Assembly: GCF_011064845.1 (NCBI RefSeq)
Contig: NZ_CP049015.1
Span: 310,001 to 374,000 of the forward strand
DNA length: 64,000 nucleotides
Direction: 5' to 3'
Origin: Citrobacter freundii ATCC 8090 = MTCC 1658 = NBRC 12681
GTDB taxonomy: Bacteria > Pseudomonadota > Gammaproteobacteria > Enterobacterales > Enterobacteriaceae
The position numbers and the translations under genes were made by a program. Numbering within the stretch: the first letter of the stretch is position 1; each line of letters starts with the position of its first letter. Shown one piece after another: positions 53,816 to 64,000 of the stretch. Below the pieces are notes generated by a model, which was not told the DNA's origin, searched no databases, and saw nothing but the letters and a program-made list of their open reading frames with translations.

Positions 53816-56355
53816 GCGTTTTCCTCCACCAGAGTCACCGGGATACGCTCATAAGGCGTGGCCGGACGATGTTGTTCACGTTCAGGCACAACCTGGACAT
53901 TCGGATCGCGTTTATCGCTGTTGATAAAGTGTTTGAAGCGAACCTGCGCGGATGGAGTGTTAACGGTTTCTGTCCACTCGCAGACCACCGCTTCACGCAG
54001 ACGGGCCATCTCTTCTTCAAGATGCTGGTTCAGGCCCAGCTTGTCGTCGATGATGACGGACTTCAGATACTCGATGCCGCCTTCCAGATTGTCTAACCAC
54101 GGTGCGGTACGGGTCAGTTTGTCGGCGGTACGGATGTAGAACATCATGAAACGATCAAGATACTTGAGCAGCGTTTCGCGATCGATATCTGCTGCCAGCA
54201 GGTCTGCATGGCGAGGTTTCATCCCGCCGTTACCGCAAACGTACAGGTTCCAGCCTTTCTCAGTGGCGATGATACCCACGTCTTTGCCCTGAGCTTCCGC
54301 ACATTCGCGGGTACAACCGGAGACGCCGAATTTCATTTTGTGCGGGGTACGAATGCCTTTGTAGCGATTTTCCAGCTCCACGCCGAAGCCGACGCTATCG
54401 CCGACGCCATAACGACACCAGGTGCTACCTACGCAGGTTTTCGCCATACGCAGCGCTTTGGCATACGCGTGGCCGGTTTCAAAACCCGCTTCAATCAGCT
54501 GACGCCAGATTTCCGGCAGGTCATCTTTCTGCGCGCCGAACAGACCGATACGCTGAGAACCGGTAATTTTGGTGTACAGGTTAAACTCACGCGCGATACG
54601 GCCCACGGCCACCAGGCCTTCAGGGGTAATTTCACCGCCCGCAGAGCGCGGGATCACGGAGTAAGTACCGTCTTTTTGGATATTGGCCAGGAAGTTGTCG
54701 TTGGTGTCCTGCAGCGGCGTGTGCTGTGGTTTGAGGATGTACTCATTCCAGCAGGACGCCAGCAGGGAACCCACGGTAGGTTTACACACTTCGCAGCCGT
54801 AACCTTTACCGTGTTTAGCCAGCAACTCTTCGAAAGTTTTAATGCCTTCTACGCGGATCAGGTGGAACAGTTCCTGACGTGAATACGGGAAGTGTTCGCA
54901 CAGGTTGTTGTTAACTTCGATACCCTGTTTCGCCAGTTCGGCGTTCAGGACCTGCGTTACCAGCGGGATACAACCGCCACAGCCGGTACCGGCTTTGGTT
55001 TCCGCTTTCAGCGCCGCAACGGTATGGCAGCCTTTGTTGATAGCGGCAACCAGCATGCCTTTGGTGACGTCAAAGCAGGAGCAAATCTGCGCGCTGTCCG
55101 GCAGTTTATCGACACCGATAGATGGCTTACCGCTGCCCGCGTGTGCTGGCAGAATCAGTGAATCTGGATTTTCCGGTAGTTCAATGGCGTTCAGCACCAA
55201 CTGCAGCAGATTGCCGTAATCGCTGGTGTCGCCAACCAGAACCGCGCCGAGCAGGGTTTTGTTATCTTCGCTAACGATCAGGCGTTTGTAGACTTCTTTG
55301 CTTTCGTCGAGATAGACATAGCTACGTGCGCCCGGCGTGCGAGCATGCGCGTCACCAATACCGCCGACGTCAACGCCGAGCAGCTTCAGCTTGGCGCTCA
55401 GGTCCGCGCCTTCAAAGGCGTTTTCAGTTTCGAGAATATGGTCAACGGCAACCTGCGCCATTTTGTAGCCAGGAGCGACCAGACCATACACGCGGTTGTT
55501 CCAGATTGCGCATTCGCCGATGGCATAGATGTCCGGGTCAGAAGTCTGGCAGGTGTCGTTAATGACGATACCGCCGCGTGGCGCGACGTCAAGGCCGCAC
55601 TGGGTGGCCAGTTTGTCGCGTGGACGAATACCGGTAGAGAAGACGATGAAATCGACTTCCAGTTCGCTACCGTCGGCAAAACGCATGGTTTTGCGCGCTT
55701 CGGTGCCTTCCTGAACGATCTCTTTGGTGTTTTTGCTGGTGTGCACACGCACGCCCATACTTTCAATTTTGCGACGTAACTGCTCGCCACCCATATGATC
55801 CAGCTGTTCAGCCATCAGCATTGGGGCGAATTCAATCACGTGGGTTTCAACGCCGAGGCTTTTCAGCGCACCAGCGGCTTCCAGGCCCAGCAGGCCGCCG
55901 CCGACCACGGCACCGCGTTTGCTACGGCGCGCGCAAGACTCAATCGCGTTGAGGTCTTCGATGGTGCGGTAAACGAAGCAGTCCTGGGTTTCCGAACCTT
56001 TAATCGGTGGGATCCACGGGTAAGAGCCCGTCGCCATGATTAGCTTATCGTAGTAAACCGTACGACCTGCGCTGGAGTGGATTACTTTCTCCTGGCGGTT
56101 AATGGTAATTGCGCGCTCGCCCACTAACACCTTAACGCCGTGCTTCTCGTAGAATCCTTCACGCACCAGAGAAAGCTCTTCGGCGGTGTGGTGGGAGAAG
56201 TAGGAAGACAGGTGTACGCGGTCGTATGCTTTGCGGGGTTCTTCACAGAAGACGGTAATATCAAAATTGGCAGCGTCGGATTTATCAAGAAGATCCTCAA
56301 TAAAGCGATGGCCGACCATACCATTACCGATAATAGCGAGTCTGACTTTGCTCAT
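53812..56355 (-). CDS. nirB: Nitrite reductase (NADH) large subunit NirB
   Basis: The 847-residue protein has FAD/NAD-binding domains (IIGNGMVGHRFIEDLL; VVGGGLLGLEAAGAL). A BFD-like 2Fe-2S region follows (ICSCFDVTKG ... GTGCGGCIP, about 420-460). The C-terminal siroheme/4Fe-4S domain has cysteines in CVGSTWCRYG and GVSGCTRECAEAQ. It is the first gene of nirBDC-cysG. The promoter shows FNR- and NarL/NarP-type sites. Confidence 0.98.
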   Translation of the reverse strand: MSKVRLAIIGNGMVGHRFIEDLLDKSDAANFDITVFCEEPRKAYDRVHLSSYFSHHTAEELSLVREGFYEKHGVKVLVGERAITINRQEKVIHSSAGRTVYYDKLIMATGSYPWIPPIKGSETQDCFVYRTIEDLNAIESCARRSKRGAVVGGGLLGLEAAGALKSLGVETHVIEFAPMLMAEQLDHMGGEQLRRKIESMGVRVHTSKNTKEIVQEGTEARKTMRFADGSELEVDFIVFSTGIRPRDKLATQCGLDVAPRGGIVINDTCQTSDPDIYAIGECAIWNNRVYGLVAPGYKMAQVAVDHILETENAFEGADLSAKLKLLGVDVGGIGDAHARTPGARSYVYLDESKEVYKRLIVSEDNKTLLGAVLVGDTSDYGNLLQLVLNAIELPENPDSLILPAHAGSGKPSIGVDKLPDSAQICSCFDVTKGMLVAAINKGCHTVAALKAETKAGTGCGGCIPLVTQVLNAELAKQGIEVNNNLCEHFPYSRQELFHLIRVEGIKTFEELLAKHGKGYGCEVCKPTVGSLLASCWNEYILKPQHTPLQDTNDNFLANIQKDGTYSVIPRSAGGEITPEGLVAVGRIAREFNLYTKITGSQRIGLFGAQKDDLPEIWRQLIEAGFETGHAYAKALRMAKTCVGSTWCRYGVGDSVGFGVELENRYKGIRTPHKMKFGVSGCTRECAEAQGKDVGIIATEKGWNLYVCGNGGMKPRHADLLAADIDRETLLKYLDRFMMFYIRTADKLTRTAPWLDNLEGGIEYLKSVIIDDKLGLNQHLEEEMARLREAVVCEWTETVNTPSAQVRFKHFINSDKRDPNVQVVPEREQHRPATPYERIPVTLVEENA

Positions 56356-56413
56356 TTTTGCCTCGATTTCTTTTCTATTACTGCCTACCTTAACGATTCA
56401 GCAACCGCACTTA

Positions 56414-56427
56414 TTGATGCAAATCAA
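56414..56427. promoter_or_regulatory. FNR site of the nirB promoter
   Basis: TTGAT-GCAA-ATCAA is a perfect FNR consensus 59-72 bp upstream of the nirB start, the position expected for class II activation of a start site near 56379. Confidence 0.85.
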
Positions 56428-56440
56428 ATTCGCCCTTATA

Positions 56441-56456
56441 TACTCCTTAAGAGGTA
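56441..56456. promoter_or_regulatory. NarL/NarP 7-2-7 site of the nirB promoter
   Basis: TACTCCT-TA-AGAGGTA is two inverted NarL heptamers in the 7-2-7 arrangement, centred about 28 bp upstream of the FNR site. This is the layout known for E. coli nirB. Confidence 0.8.
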
Positions 56457-56593
56457 TATAACTGATTTGTCAGCATTTTTATAAGTGACGGAATTATTTG
56501 AGTTTTCGTGTTTGTACAAATAGCGTACAAATTAAGGGGTTTTTGTAAGAATTGGCCTACATGACCAGAGAAAGAAGAGAGGAGGCGAAAATA

Positions 56594-56655
56594 TGCCGGA
56601 TGATGTGGATACCATCCGGCAGTGTGTAGGCCGGGCTAGCGAAGCGCCCCCGGCA
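56594..56655. repeat. REP pair downstream of tsgA
   Basis: TGCCGGATGATG...CATCCGGCA and GTAGGCCGGGCTAGC...CCCCCGGCA are two REP-like units close to the tsgA stop codon. Confidence 0.75.
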
Positions 56656-56661
56656 CTGAAA

Positions 56662-57843
56662 TTAATGCGTTGCTGGCGCGTTATGCTGGCGATGACGCGT
56701 GACGAAGCCAAGAATAAAGCACATTACGAATACAACCGCATATAAGCCGTTAGCCGTCTGCAATGCCGCCTGTGGGCCGCTATGTGCCACAATAGGGCCG
56801 GTTACCACGAAGGTGAGCATAGTACCGATGGTGCCGCAGGTCAGAACGAAGTTAACCAGTTTGGGTGAGGCGACCTTCGTCTGCTGGGATCCAAGGGTAA
56901 TGATGGTGGTATAAATCGCGCTGGAGAAGAAGCCCAGCGTTAGAATGAACCACGGCATATGTTCCGGCGTACCCGTGATAAACAGATACATCAGTACGGT
57001 GGCCAGACCCGCCAGTACGGTCAGGATGCGTTGCAAATCGAAGAAACGCAGAATGAAGCTAAACGCCCACATGCCAACCATGTAAGACATCCAGAAGTCG
57101 CTGACCAGTTTACCTGCGTCGTTCAGGCTCATACCCAGGCTTTTGGCGTATTCCGGAACCCAGGAGATAAAGCCCAACTGACCGAGGATGTAGCACAGCG
57201 CGGCGATCGCCAGAAACAGCACGCCAATCCCCCATTTTTCTTTTACTACCGGCGCGTCTGACTGCTGAGCGTGTTTACCCAGTGCCGGAAATTCACAACC
57301 AAAGGTCAGCAGGAAAATAGCGACGTATACCAGGCCGATGCAGGCATAGACCCAATACCATTCGATGCTGCGCGCTAACAGGAACGCGGCAACCATCGGG
57401 AAAATCATACCGGCCATGCTGAAGAAGGAGTCAGTAAACAGCAGGCGGGAACCGCGCTGGCGACCTTCGTACATTTGAGTTACCAGGAACGTACCAATCG
57501 ACATGGTTATACCGCTCACAAGACCCAATACAAACATGGCGGCAGAGAACAAGGCCAGGCTATGGCTGAGCATCAGTCCGGCGACTGCCAGTACCATCAG
57601 GATAAAGCCGAAGCGCAACTGGGTTTTCAGGGGCACGATTTCCATTAGCCATGCATTTAGAAAGATAGAGATCAGAATGCCGGCATTCAGGAAGGTGAAG
57701 GTGTTACTCATGCTGGAAACGGGCAAATGGAAGTAATCTGCGATGTTTCCCATCACCATCCCGGTGACAATTACCAACGCACCTGTCAGGGCGTAGGAGA
57801 GAAAGCTAATCCATGTGAGCTTGATGCGATTGCTGTTAGTCAT
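56662..57843 (-). CDS. tsgA: TsgA, major-facilitator-superfamily transporter
   Basis: The 393-residue protein has 12 predicted membrane segments. The E. coli and Salmonella homologue was linked to tellurite or selenite resistance and is anaerobically regulated. The substrate is not known. ATG 57843 ([14 protein letters not shown]) was chosen over 57873 by family match. It is divergent from ppiA and lies beside nirB. Confidence 0.94.
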   Translation of the reverse strand: MTNSNRIKLTWISFLSYALTGALVIVTGMVMGNIADYFHLPVSSMSNTFTFLNAGILISIFLNAWLMEIVPLKTQLRFGFILMVLAVAGLMLSHSLALFSAAMFVLGLVSGITMSIGTFLVTQMYEGRQRGSRLLFTDSFFSMAGMIFPMVAAFLLARSIEWYWVYACIGLVYVAIFLLTFGCEFPALGKHAQQSDAPVVKEKWGIGVLFLAIAALCYILGQLGFISWVPEYAKSLGMSLNDAGKLVSDFWMSYMVGMWAFSFILRFFDLQRILTVLAGLATVLMYLFITGTPEHMPWFILTLGFFSSAIYTTIITLGSQQTKVASPKLVNFVLTCGTIGTMLTFVVTGPIVAHSGPQAALQTANGLYAVVFVMCFILGFVTRHRQHNAPATH

Positions 57844-57962
57844 GACTGGCCTGTATAGAAGTGTAAGGCGCATTGACTGCGCCGTGAGCGGGCAGATTTT
57901 AGGTGCTTTTGTGATGTATTTAAATATTTATTGGTAATGACTTTGTTTATTACATTTTTGTA

Positions 57963-57978
57963 TGTGATCTAAATCACA
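57963..57978. promoter_or_regulatory. Perfect CRP site between tsgA and ppiA
   Basis: TGTGA-TCTAAA-TCACA matches the CRP consensus at all 10 core positions. It is centred about 138 bp upstream of ppiA and 128 bp upstream of tsgA. E. coli ppiA is known to be controlled by CRP. Confidence 0.85.
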
Positions 57979-58098
57979 TTGATTCATGCGGCAGTAAGGT
58001 TACATTTGTTTCAAGTACGTAAAATTAGGTAAAGGGATGGCCTTGTCCTTGAAGGCTCTTTAGAATCAATTCACTTGCTTCATTTCTGCTCTTGTTAA

Positions 58099-58680
<582 letters not shown>

Positions 58681-58786
58681 TCGTATCTCGCGCGGGTAGT
58701 TCTTGCCCGCGTTCCCCCCTCTCTCTGCGTAACCCGAAATTGCTGCTTATACTTGTGGCAAGTGTCGGCTCATTCAGGGAGGTCAC

Positions 58787-58954
58787 GTGAAAAAACTCAC
58801 CGATAAACAAAAGTCCAGGCTGTGGGAACAGCGGCGAAACGCCAATTTCCAGGCCAGCCGACGGCTGGAAGGCGTAGATATTCTACGGGTTACTCTGAGT
58901 GCTGAAGACGCTCTGGCGCGTCTTGAAGAGCTGAGGAGGCACTATGAGCGATAA
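58787..58954 (+). CDS. yhfG: YhfG, Fic antitoxin
   Basis: The 55-residue protein was found by translation. It has a GTG start at 58787 with a GGGAGG ribosome-binding site. It carries the class I Fic inhibition motif (S/T)xxxE(G/N) as SRRLEG near residues 24-29, known to block ATP binding in the partner Fic enzyme. It overlaps fic by 11 bp, the usual antitoxin-first layout. Confidence 0.92.
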   Translation: MKKLTDKQKSRLWEQRRNANFQASRRLEGVDILRVTLSAEDALARLEELRRHYER

Positions 58955-59546
58955 ATTCGGTGATGGTCGCGACCCGTATTTATATCCGGGCCTGAATGTC
59001 ATGCGTAACCGTCTGGGGATTCATCAGGCGCAGCGTTTGGCGCAGGCGGCTTATGAACTGACGGCGCTGCGTGCGGCGACTATCGAATTGGGGCCGCTTA
59101 AACGGGGCTTACCGCACCTGTGCGCCATTCATCGCCAGCTGTATCGGGATATTTTTGACTGGGCGGGACACCTGCGCGAAGTCGATATTTACCAGGGCGA
59201 TACTCGCTTTTGCCATTTCGCCTATATCGAGAAAGAGGGCAATGCACTGATGCAGGACCTGGAAGATGAGTCCTGGCTGGTGGGATTACCGGAAGACAAG
59301 TTTGTCGATCGTCTTGCGCACTATTATTGCGAAATCAATGTGCTGCATCCGTTTCGCATTGGTAGCGGTCTGGCGCAGCGTATTTTCTTCGAACAGTTAG
59401 CGATTCATGCAGGGTATGTGCTGAGCTGGGATGGCATTCCGGTTGAGGAGTGGAATCAGGCTAATCAGAGCGGGGCGATGGGTGACCTGTCTGCACTGCG
59501 GGCGATATTTCGTAAAGTGGTAAGCGAAGCACCGGAAACTGAGTAG
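58944..59546 (+). CDS. fic: Fic-domain protein with degenerate active-site motif
   Basis: Fic proteins transfer AMP from ATP to target proteins. The 200-residue protein has the motif region [12 protein letters not shown] near residue 137. Compared with the canonical HxFx(D/E)GNGRxxR, the acidic metal ligand is Ile, Asn is Ser and the first Arg is Leu. The catalytic His and last Arg remain. E. coli Fic shares most of these changes. AMPylation is therefore likely weak or altered. It forms a toxin-antitoxin pair with yhfG and lies 31 bp upstream of pabA. Confidence 0.93.
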   Translation: MSDKFGDGRDPYLYPGLNVMRNRLGIHQAQRLAQAAYELTALRAATIELGPLKRGLPHLCAIHRQLYRDIFDWAGHLREVDIYQGDTRFCHFAYIEKEGNALMQDLEDESWLVGLPEDKFVDRLAHYYCEINVLHPFRIGSGLAQRIFFEQLAIHAGYVLSWDGIPVEEWNQANQSGAMGDLSALRAIFRKVVSEAPETE

Positions 59547-59577
59547 AATAGCGCGGTTCTTATGTACCGGAGCCGCC

Positions 59578-60141
59578 ATGATCCTGCTTATCGATAACTA
59601 TGATTCTTTCACCTGGAACCTGTACCAATACTTCTGCGAACTGGGGGCAGATGTCCTTGTCAGGCGCAACGACGAGTTGACGCTGGCGCAAATTGACGCG
59701 CTGAGCCCGCAAAAAATCGTCATTTCCCCGGGACCCTGTACGCCGGATGACGCCGGTATTTCGCTGGAGGTTATTCGCTATTTCTCAGGGAAGATCCCAC
59801 TGCTGGGCGTTTGTCTGGGGCACCAGGCGATGGCGCAGGCCTTTGGCGCGACCGTGGTTCGGGCGGCGAAAGTGATGCATGGTAAAACGTCGCCGATTAC
59901 GCATAACGGGCAGGGCGTTTTTCAGGGGCTCGCCAATCCATTAACGGTAACGCGCTATCATTCTCTGGTGGTCGCTCCCGAAACCCTTCCTGACTGCTTT
60001 GAGGTGACCGCCTGGAGTGAAACGCAGGAGATCATGGGTATTCGCCACCGGGAGTGGGATATGGAAGGGGTGCAGTTTCACCCGGAGAGCATTCTCAGCG
60101 AACAGGGGCATCAGCTGCTGGCTAATTTCCTCAACCGGTGA
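59578..60141 (+). CDS. pabA: Aminodeoxychorismate synthase, glutamine amidotransferase subunit
   Basis: PabA supplies ammonia from glutamine to PabB for p-aminobenzoate and folate synthesis. The 187-residue class I amidotransferase has the nucleophile Cys in [12 protein letters not shown] and the His/Glu pair in [10 protein letters not shown]. It is downstream of fic and probably co-transcribed with it, as in E. coli. Confidence 0.97.
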   Translation: MILLIDNYDSFTWNLYQYFCELGADVLVRRNDELTLAQIDALSPQKIVISPGPCTPDDAGISLEVIRYFSGKIPLLGVCLGHQAMAQAFGATVVRAAKVMHGKTSPITHNGQGVFQGLANPLTVTRYHSLVVAPETLPDCFEVTAWSETQEIMGIRHREWDMEGVQFHPESILSEQGHQLLANFLNR

Positions 60142-60211
60142 TTTGTGGTTGCTATTCAGTGATTTTTTATTCATATTTTGTGATTATAATTTCACTAGCA
60201 TTTCTGCTTAA

Positions 60212-61444
<1,233 letters not shown>

Positions 61445-61448
61445 CGGA

Positions 61449-61534
61449 TTGCCGGATGGCGCTACGCTTATCCGGCCTACGAATCACACCTTACTCTGTA
61501 GGCCGGATAAGGCGTTTACGCCGCCATCCGGCAA
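61449..61534. repeat. REP pair between argD and yhfK
   Basis: TTGCCGGATGGCGC...TTATCCGGCCTAC and GTAGGCCGGATAAGGCG...CATCCGGCAA are inverted REP units in the convergent gap. Confidence 0.88.
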
Positions 61535-61539
61535 TTCTC

Positions 61540-63627
61540 TTAACCTTTCATATCCCGCAACCGGCGGCTCAGCCAGATCCCATGGTGCGGTCGCTGACGC
61601 CATGCTACCGACGAAATGGTATGCATGGTGTTCAGATGCCCCAAAACCCGCTGCAGATGCTGCTCAAGGGTGCTTAAAGGCCCATGGGACAGCATCTCTG
61701 GCGCCTCAAGAATATTCACATCGCCGGAGCTTCCGGGTCCGTCATATTCCAGCCGCTGCTGACAGCGCTGGATCGCAATTTCACAGGACTCCAGATAACG
61801 CTGCGCCAAATCCGGCGTCAGCATCGTATGTTCCCTTGCCAGCGTAGTCATTGCGTTGATGTGTTCGACGATGAACTGACTATGCGTAACCCACAGTTTC
61901 ATGTCCGCCAGATAGTGCGAGTTGAACCCAGGTTCCTGCATCGCCTGGTTAAGTGAGTTGAACAGCGTGTTATGCGCCTGGTTGACCCGCATGCGTTGAT
62001 ACGCCAGCGGTGTGGCCTGGGGATCGTTGCTAAGAATCAGGCGAATGGCCTCCTGATCGGCTTCTAACGCATCGTGGGCGTTTTTACGCAGCAAACCGCT
62101 CTGCCACTGCGGCCACAGCCAGAGCATCCCGCCAAAAGCGATCAGGCAGCCAGTGATCGTATCGATAAACCGCGGCACGATAAACTGTTCCCCGTTCAGC
62201 GTCAGCAGTTGCAGGGTATATACCGCGGTGACCGTAAAGCCGACGGTAGCCCAGCCGTAGTTTTTGCGGATGGTCAGATAACTCACCAGGGTTATCAGCA
62301 GCATGCCTGCCAGCGTGTAACCTTCCTGGATATGAAAGTGCAGCGTGACGCCAGCGATCACCAGGCCGACGAGCGTCCCTACTGAACGGTGTAAAATACG
62401 TACCCGGGTTGCCCCGTAGCCATTTTGCGTGACGAACAGGATTGTCATCAAAATCCAGTAAGGTTTTGGCAGGTGTAAGGCGCTGCCCATCAGGCTGGCA
62501 ATGCTCAACATGACGCTGATGCGTCCGGCATTACGCAGCGCAGGGGATTTCAACGACAAATAGCTTTTCAGGGCAGGGATCAGCGGCAGCCGACGCTGCT
62601 TGTCAGCCATTAAATCACGGGCATACAGTGGTCGCTGGGTGCGTAGCACACGGGCAATACGGCTGAAGTGCCAGTAGCAAAATTGACCTACCGGATTGTC
62701 CGGATGCTGGTTGGCGATTTTCTCCAGCGTGCCAATCTGCTTTTCCATTGAGAAACGGGTCGGTAAGCGGTGATACAAAATATCATCGGCCAGTACGCGA
62801 AGGCGTTCGGCAACGGTGCGCGCATTCCAGCGAATCACTTGTTCGGCGTGGCTACGTTCGACCAGCTTTTGCACCTCTTCCGGCTGGTGGAGGCTAACGG
62901 AAATATGTTCCTGTAAATCGAGCGCCTCCTGAAAGGCACGTAGCAGGCGCTTATAATCGTTGTTGCGATGCGCCGACAGCATATGCATTTGCTGATAGCA
63001 CTGGGTAATTAAATCCACCGCTTTTTGCTGGCGCACCAACAGGGGAGGCAGCGCTTTTTCTGGGTCGGCATGCTGAGTCAGCATGCTGTACTTGGCCTCA
63101 CAGTAATCGGCTAATTCGCGGTACAACAAGCTGAGCGACTCACGCAGCGGCTGCTCGCGCCACATCCAGAACCAGAACCAGTTGAACAGGCCATACCACA
63201 ATGTGCCCAGCGCGTAGATTAGCAGCGGCTCCCAGACGGGCATGTTACCTGCCAGACTGAGTGTGAAAATTGCCGCGATAAGCGAGGCTGGTAGTAGTCG
63301 CGCATGCAGAGGGCCTAATTCTGCGGTTACACCAAGAATCAGCGTCAGGCCGGTGAGGATCAGTGGCAGCGGTATAGTCTGTGCCAGCAGTAATTGCATG
63401 ATCAGACTGCATCCGGCAAACAAAGACGCGCCAATCACTAAGCGTTTGAAAAAGCGCTTATGCGGGGTATCAAGACCGGCAATATTGCAGCAGGCAGGGA
63501 CGAGGGAAAAGAGGAGTCCCAGATGAAGCTGACCGATGATCAGGCCGACGGCCACAGGTAAACATAGCACCAGCGTTTGTCGTAGTGCGTAGTTGATCTC
63601 TGGGTGGTATATCAGTCTTCGCCACAT
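61540..63627 (-). CDS. yhfK: YhfK, FUSC-family inner-membrane protein
   Basis: The 695-residue protein has two membrane blocks (residues about 10-160 and 380-520), each followed by a large cytoplasmic helical region. This is the layout of FUSC/YccS-type proteins related to aromatic-acid efflux AaeB. ATG 63627 (MWRRLIYHPEINYAL) matches the E. coli start. An upstream ATG at 63639 would add four residues. Neither has a clear ribosome-binding site. The function is unknown. It follows crp on the same strand, after a terminator-like hairpin. Confidence 0.92.
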   Translation of the reverse strand: MWRRLIYHPEINYALRQTLVLCLPVAVGLIIGQLHLGLLFSLVPACCNIAGLDTPHKRFFKRLVIGASLFAGCSLIMQLLLAQTIPLPLILTGLTLILGVTAELGPLHARLLPASLIAAIFTLSLAGNMPVWEPLLIYALGTLWYGLFNWFWFWMWREQPLRESLSLLYRELADYCEAKYSMLTQHADPEKALPPLLVRQQKAVDLITQCYQQMHMLSAHRNNDYKRLLRAFQEALDLQEHISVSLHQPEEVQKLVERSHAEQVIRWNARTVAERLRVLADDILYHRLPTRFSMEKQIGTLEKIANQHPDNPVGQFCYWHFSRIARVLRTQRPLYARDLMADKQRRLPLIPALKSYLSLKSPALRNAGRISVMLSIASLMGSALHLPKPYWILMTILFVTQNGYGATRVRILHRSVGTLVGLVIAGVTLHFHIQEGYTLAGMLLITLVSYLTIRKNYGWATVGFTVTAVYTLQLLTLNGEQFIVPRFIDTITGCLIAFGGMLWLWPQWQSGLLRKNAHDALEADQEAIRLILSNDPQATPLAYQRMRVNQAHNTLFNSLNQAMQEPGFNSHYLADMKLWVTHSQFIVEHINAMTTLAREHTMLTPDLAQRYLESCEIAIQRCQQRLEYDGPGSSGDVNILEAPEMLSHGPLSTLEQHLQRVLGHLNTMHTISSVAWRQRPHHGIWLSRRLRDMKG

Positions 63628-63636
63628 CGGAGCAAA

Positions 63637-63671
63637 CAAAAGTGGCGCATTACGGGGTAACGCGCCACTTC
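63637..63671 (-). terminator. Terminator of crp
   Basis: AAGTGGCGCGTTA-CCCCG-TAATGCGCCACTT on the minus strand is followed by TTGTTTG, 8 bp after the crp stop codon. Its 3' side reaches the yhfK start region. Confidence 0.8.
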
Positions 63672-63678
63672 GATGGGG

Positions 63679-64000
63679 TTAACGTGTGCCGTAGACGACG
63701 ATGGTCTTACCGTGTGCGGAGATCAGGTTCTGATCTTCCAGCATCTTCAGAATACGACCGACGGTCTCACGGGAGCAGCCAACGATCTGGCCGATTTCCT
63801 GACGGGTGATTTTAATCTGCATGCCGTCCGGGTGGGTCATCGCATCAGGCTGTTTCGCCAGATTCAGCAGAGTCTGCACGATACGACCGGTAACGTCGAG
63901 GAAGGCAAGGTTGCCCACTTTTTCAGACGTGACCTGCAGACGGCGAGCCATCTGAGAGGACAGGCGCATCAGAATATCTGGATTGACCTGGATTAATTGG
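63679..64000 (-). CDS. crp: CRP, cAMP receptor protein (5' part outside window)
   Basis: Only the C-terminal roughly 107 residues are in the window. They show the long C-helix end and DNA-binding domain, with the helix-turn-helix [23 protein letters not shown] and the C-terminus [12 protein letters not shown]. This is the master catabolite regulator. Several genes here (malT, pckA, ppiA) have CRP-like sites. Confidence 0.97.
   Translation of the reverse strand, partial: QLIQVNPDILMRLSSQMARRLQVTSEKVGNLAFLDVTGRIVQTLLNLAKQPDAMTHPDGMQIKITRQEIGQIVGCSRETVGRILKMLEDQNLISAHGKTIVVYGTR

Overview
The window is a 64-kb piece of a chromosome from a member of the Enterobacteriaceae. It carries the conserved malT-to-crp arm in the order known from E. 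coli and Salmonella: malPQ, gntT, nfuA, gntX, bioH, feo, tex, greB, ompR-envZ, pckA, hslOR, igaA, nudE, mrcA, hof, aroKB, damX, dam, rpe, gph, trpS, yhf, cysG, nir, ppiA, fic, pabA, argD, yhfK, crp. Protein identity to E. coli is high but not complete. A DUF4153 membrane-protein gene next to pckA and a toxin-antitoxin pair between envZ and pckA, neither of which I recall from E. coli K-12, suggest Citrobacter or a close relative. The genus is inference. No tRNA, rRNA, CRISPR array, prophage or intact insertion sequence was seen.

Layout. 1-7 kb: maltodextrin regulator malT (3' end outside the window) divergent from malPQ, with MalT and CRP sites between. 7-11 kb: gluconate permease gntT, Fe-S carrier nfuA with an IscR-type site, gntX and bioH. 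11-18 kb: a 5'-truncated rpn recombinase relic, feoABC with Fur- and FNR-like sites, tex and greB. 18-25 kb: ompR-envZ, a RelE/HigB-type toxin with XRE antitoxin, pckA and the DUF4153 membrane protein. 25-33 kb: stress and envelope genes hslO, hslR, yrfG, igaA, nudE and mrcA. 33-36 kb: hofMNOPQ, counterparts of pilMNOPQ used for DNA uptake. 36-43 kb: the aroK-aroB-damX-dam-rpe-gph-trpS superoperon, ending in a strong terminator.

43-50.6 kb: the complete yhfZYXWVUTS operon, a catabolic-looking cluster of unknown substrate. It has a regulator, a PRD protein, two PLP enzymes, a phosphopentomutase-like enzyme, a phosphotriesterase-like enzyme, a small conserved protein and a transporter. I found a repeated palindrome, TTCA-N6-TGAA, twice before yhfZ and once before yhfX, and nowhere else that I noticed in the window. 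It is a good candidate operator for this system.

50.6-64 kb: lipoprotein yhfL, cysG, nirC, nirD and nirB (an ERIC element and a terminator-like hairpin lie between nirC and nirD), tsgA, ppiA, the yhfG-fic antitoxin-toxin pair, pabA, argD, yhfK and the 3' part of crp. REP/BIME elements punctuate many gene ends.

Nearly every gene is an ordinary core gene. The parts worth a second look are the yhf operon and its putative operator, the envZ-pckA toxin-antitoxin cassette, the degenerate Fic motif, the broken rpn gene and the unknown DUF4153 gene.
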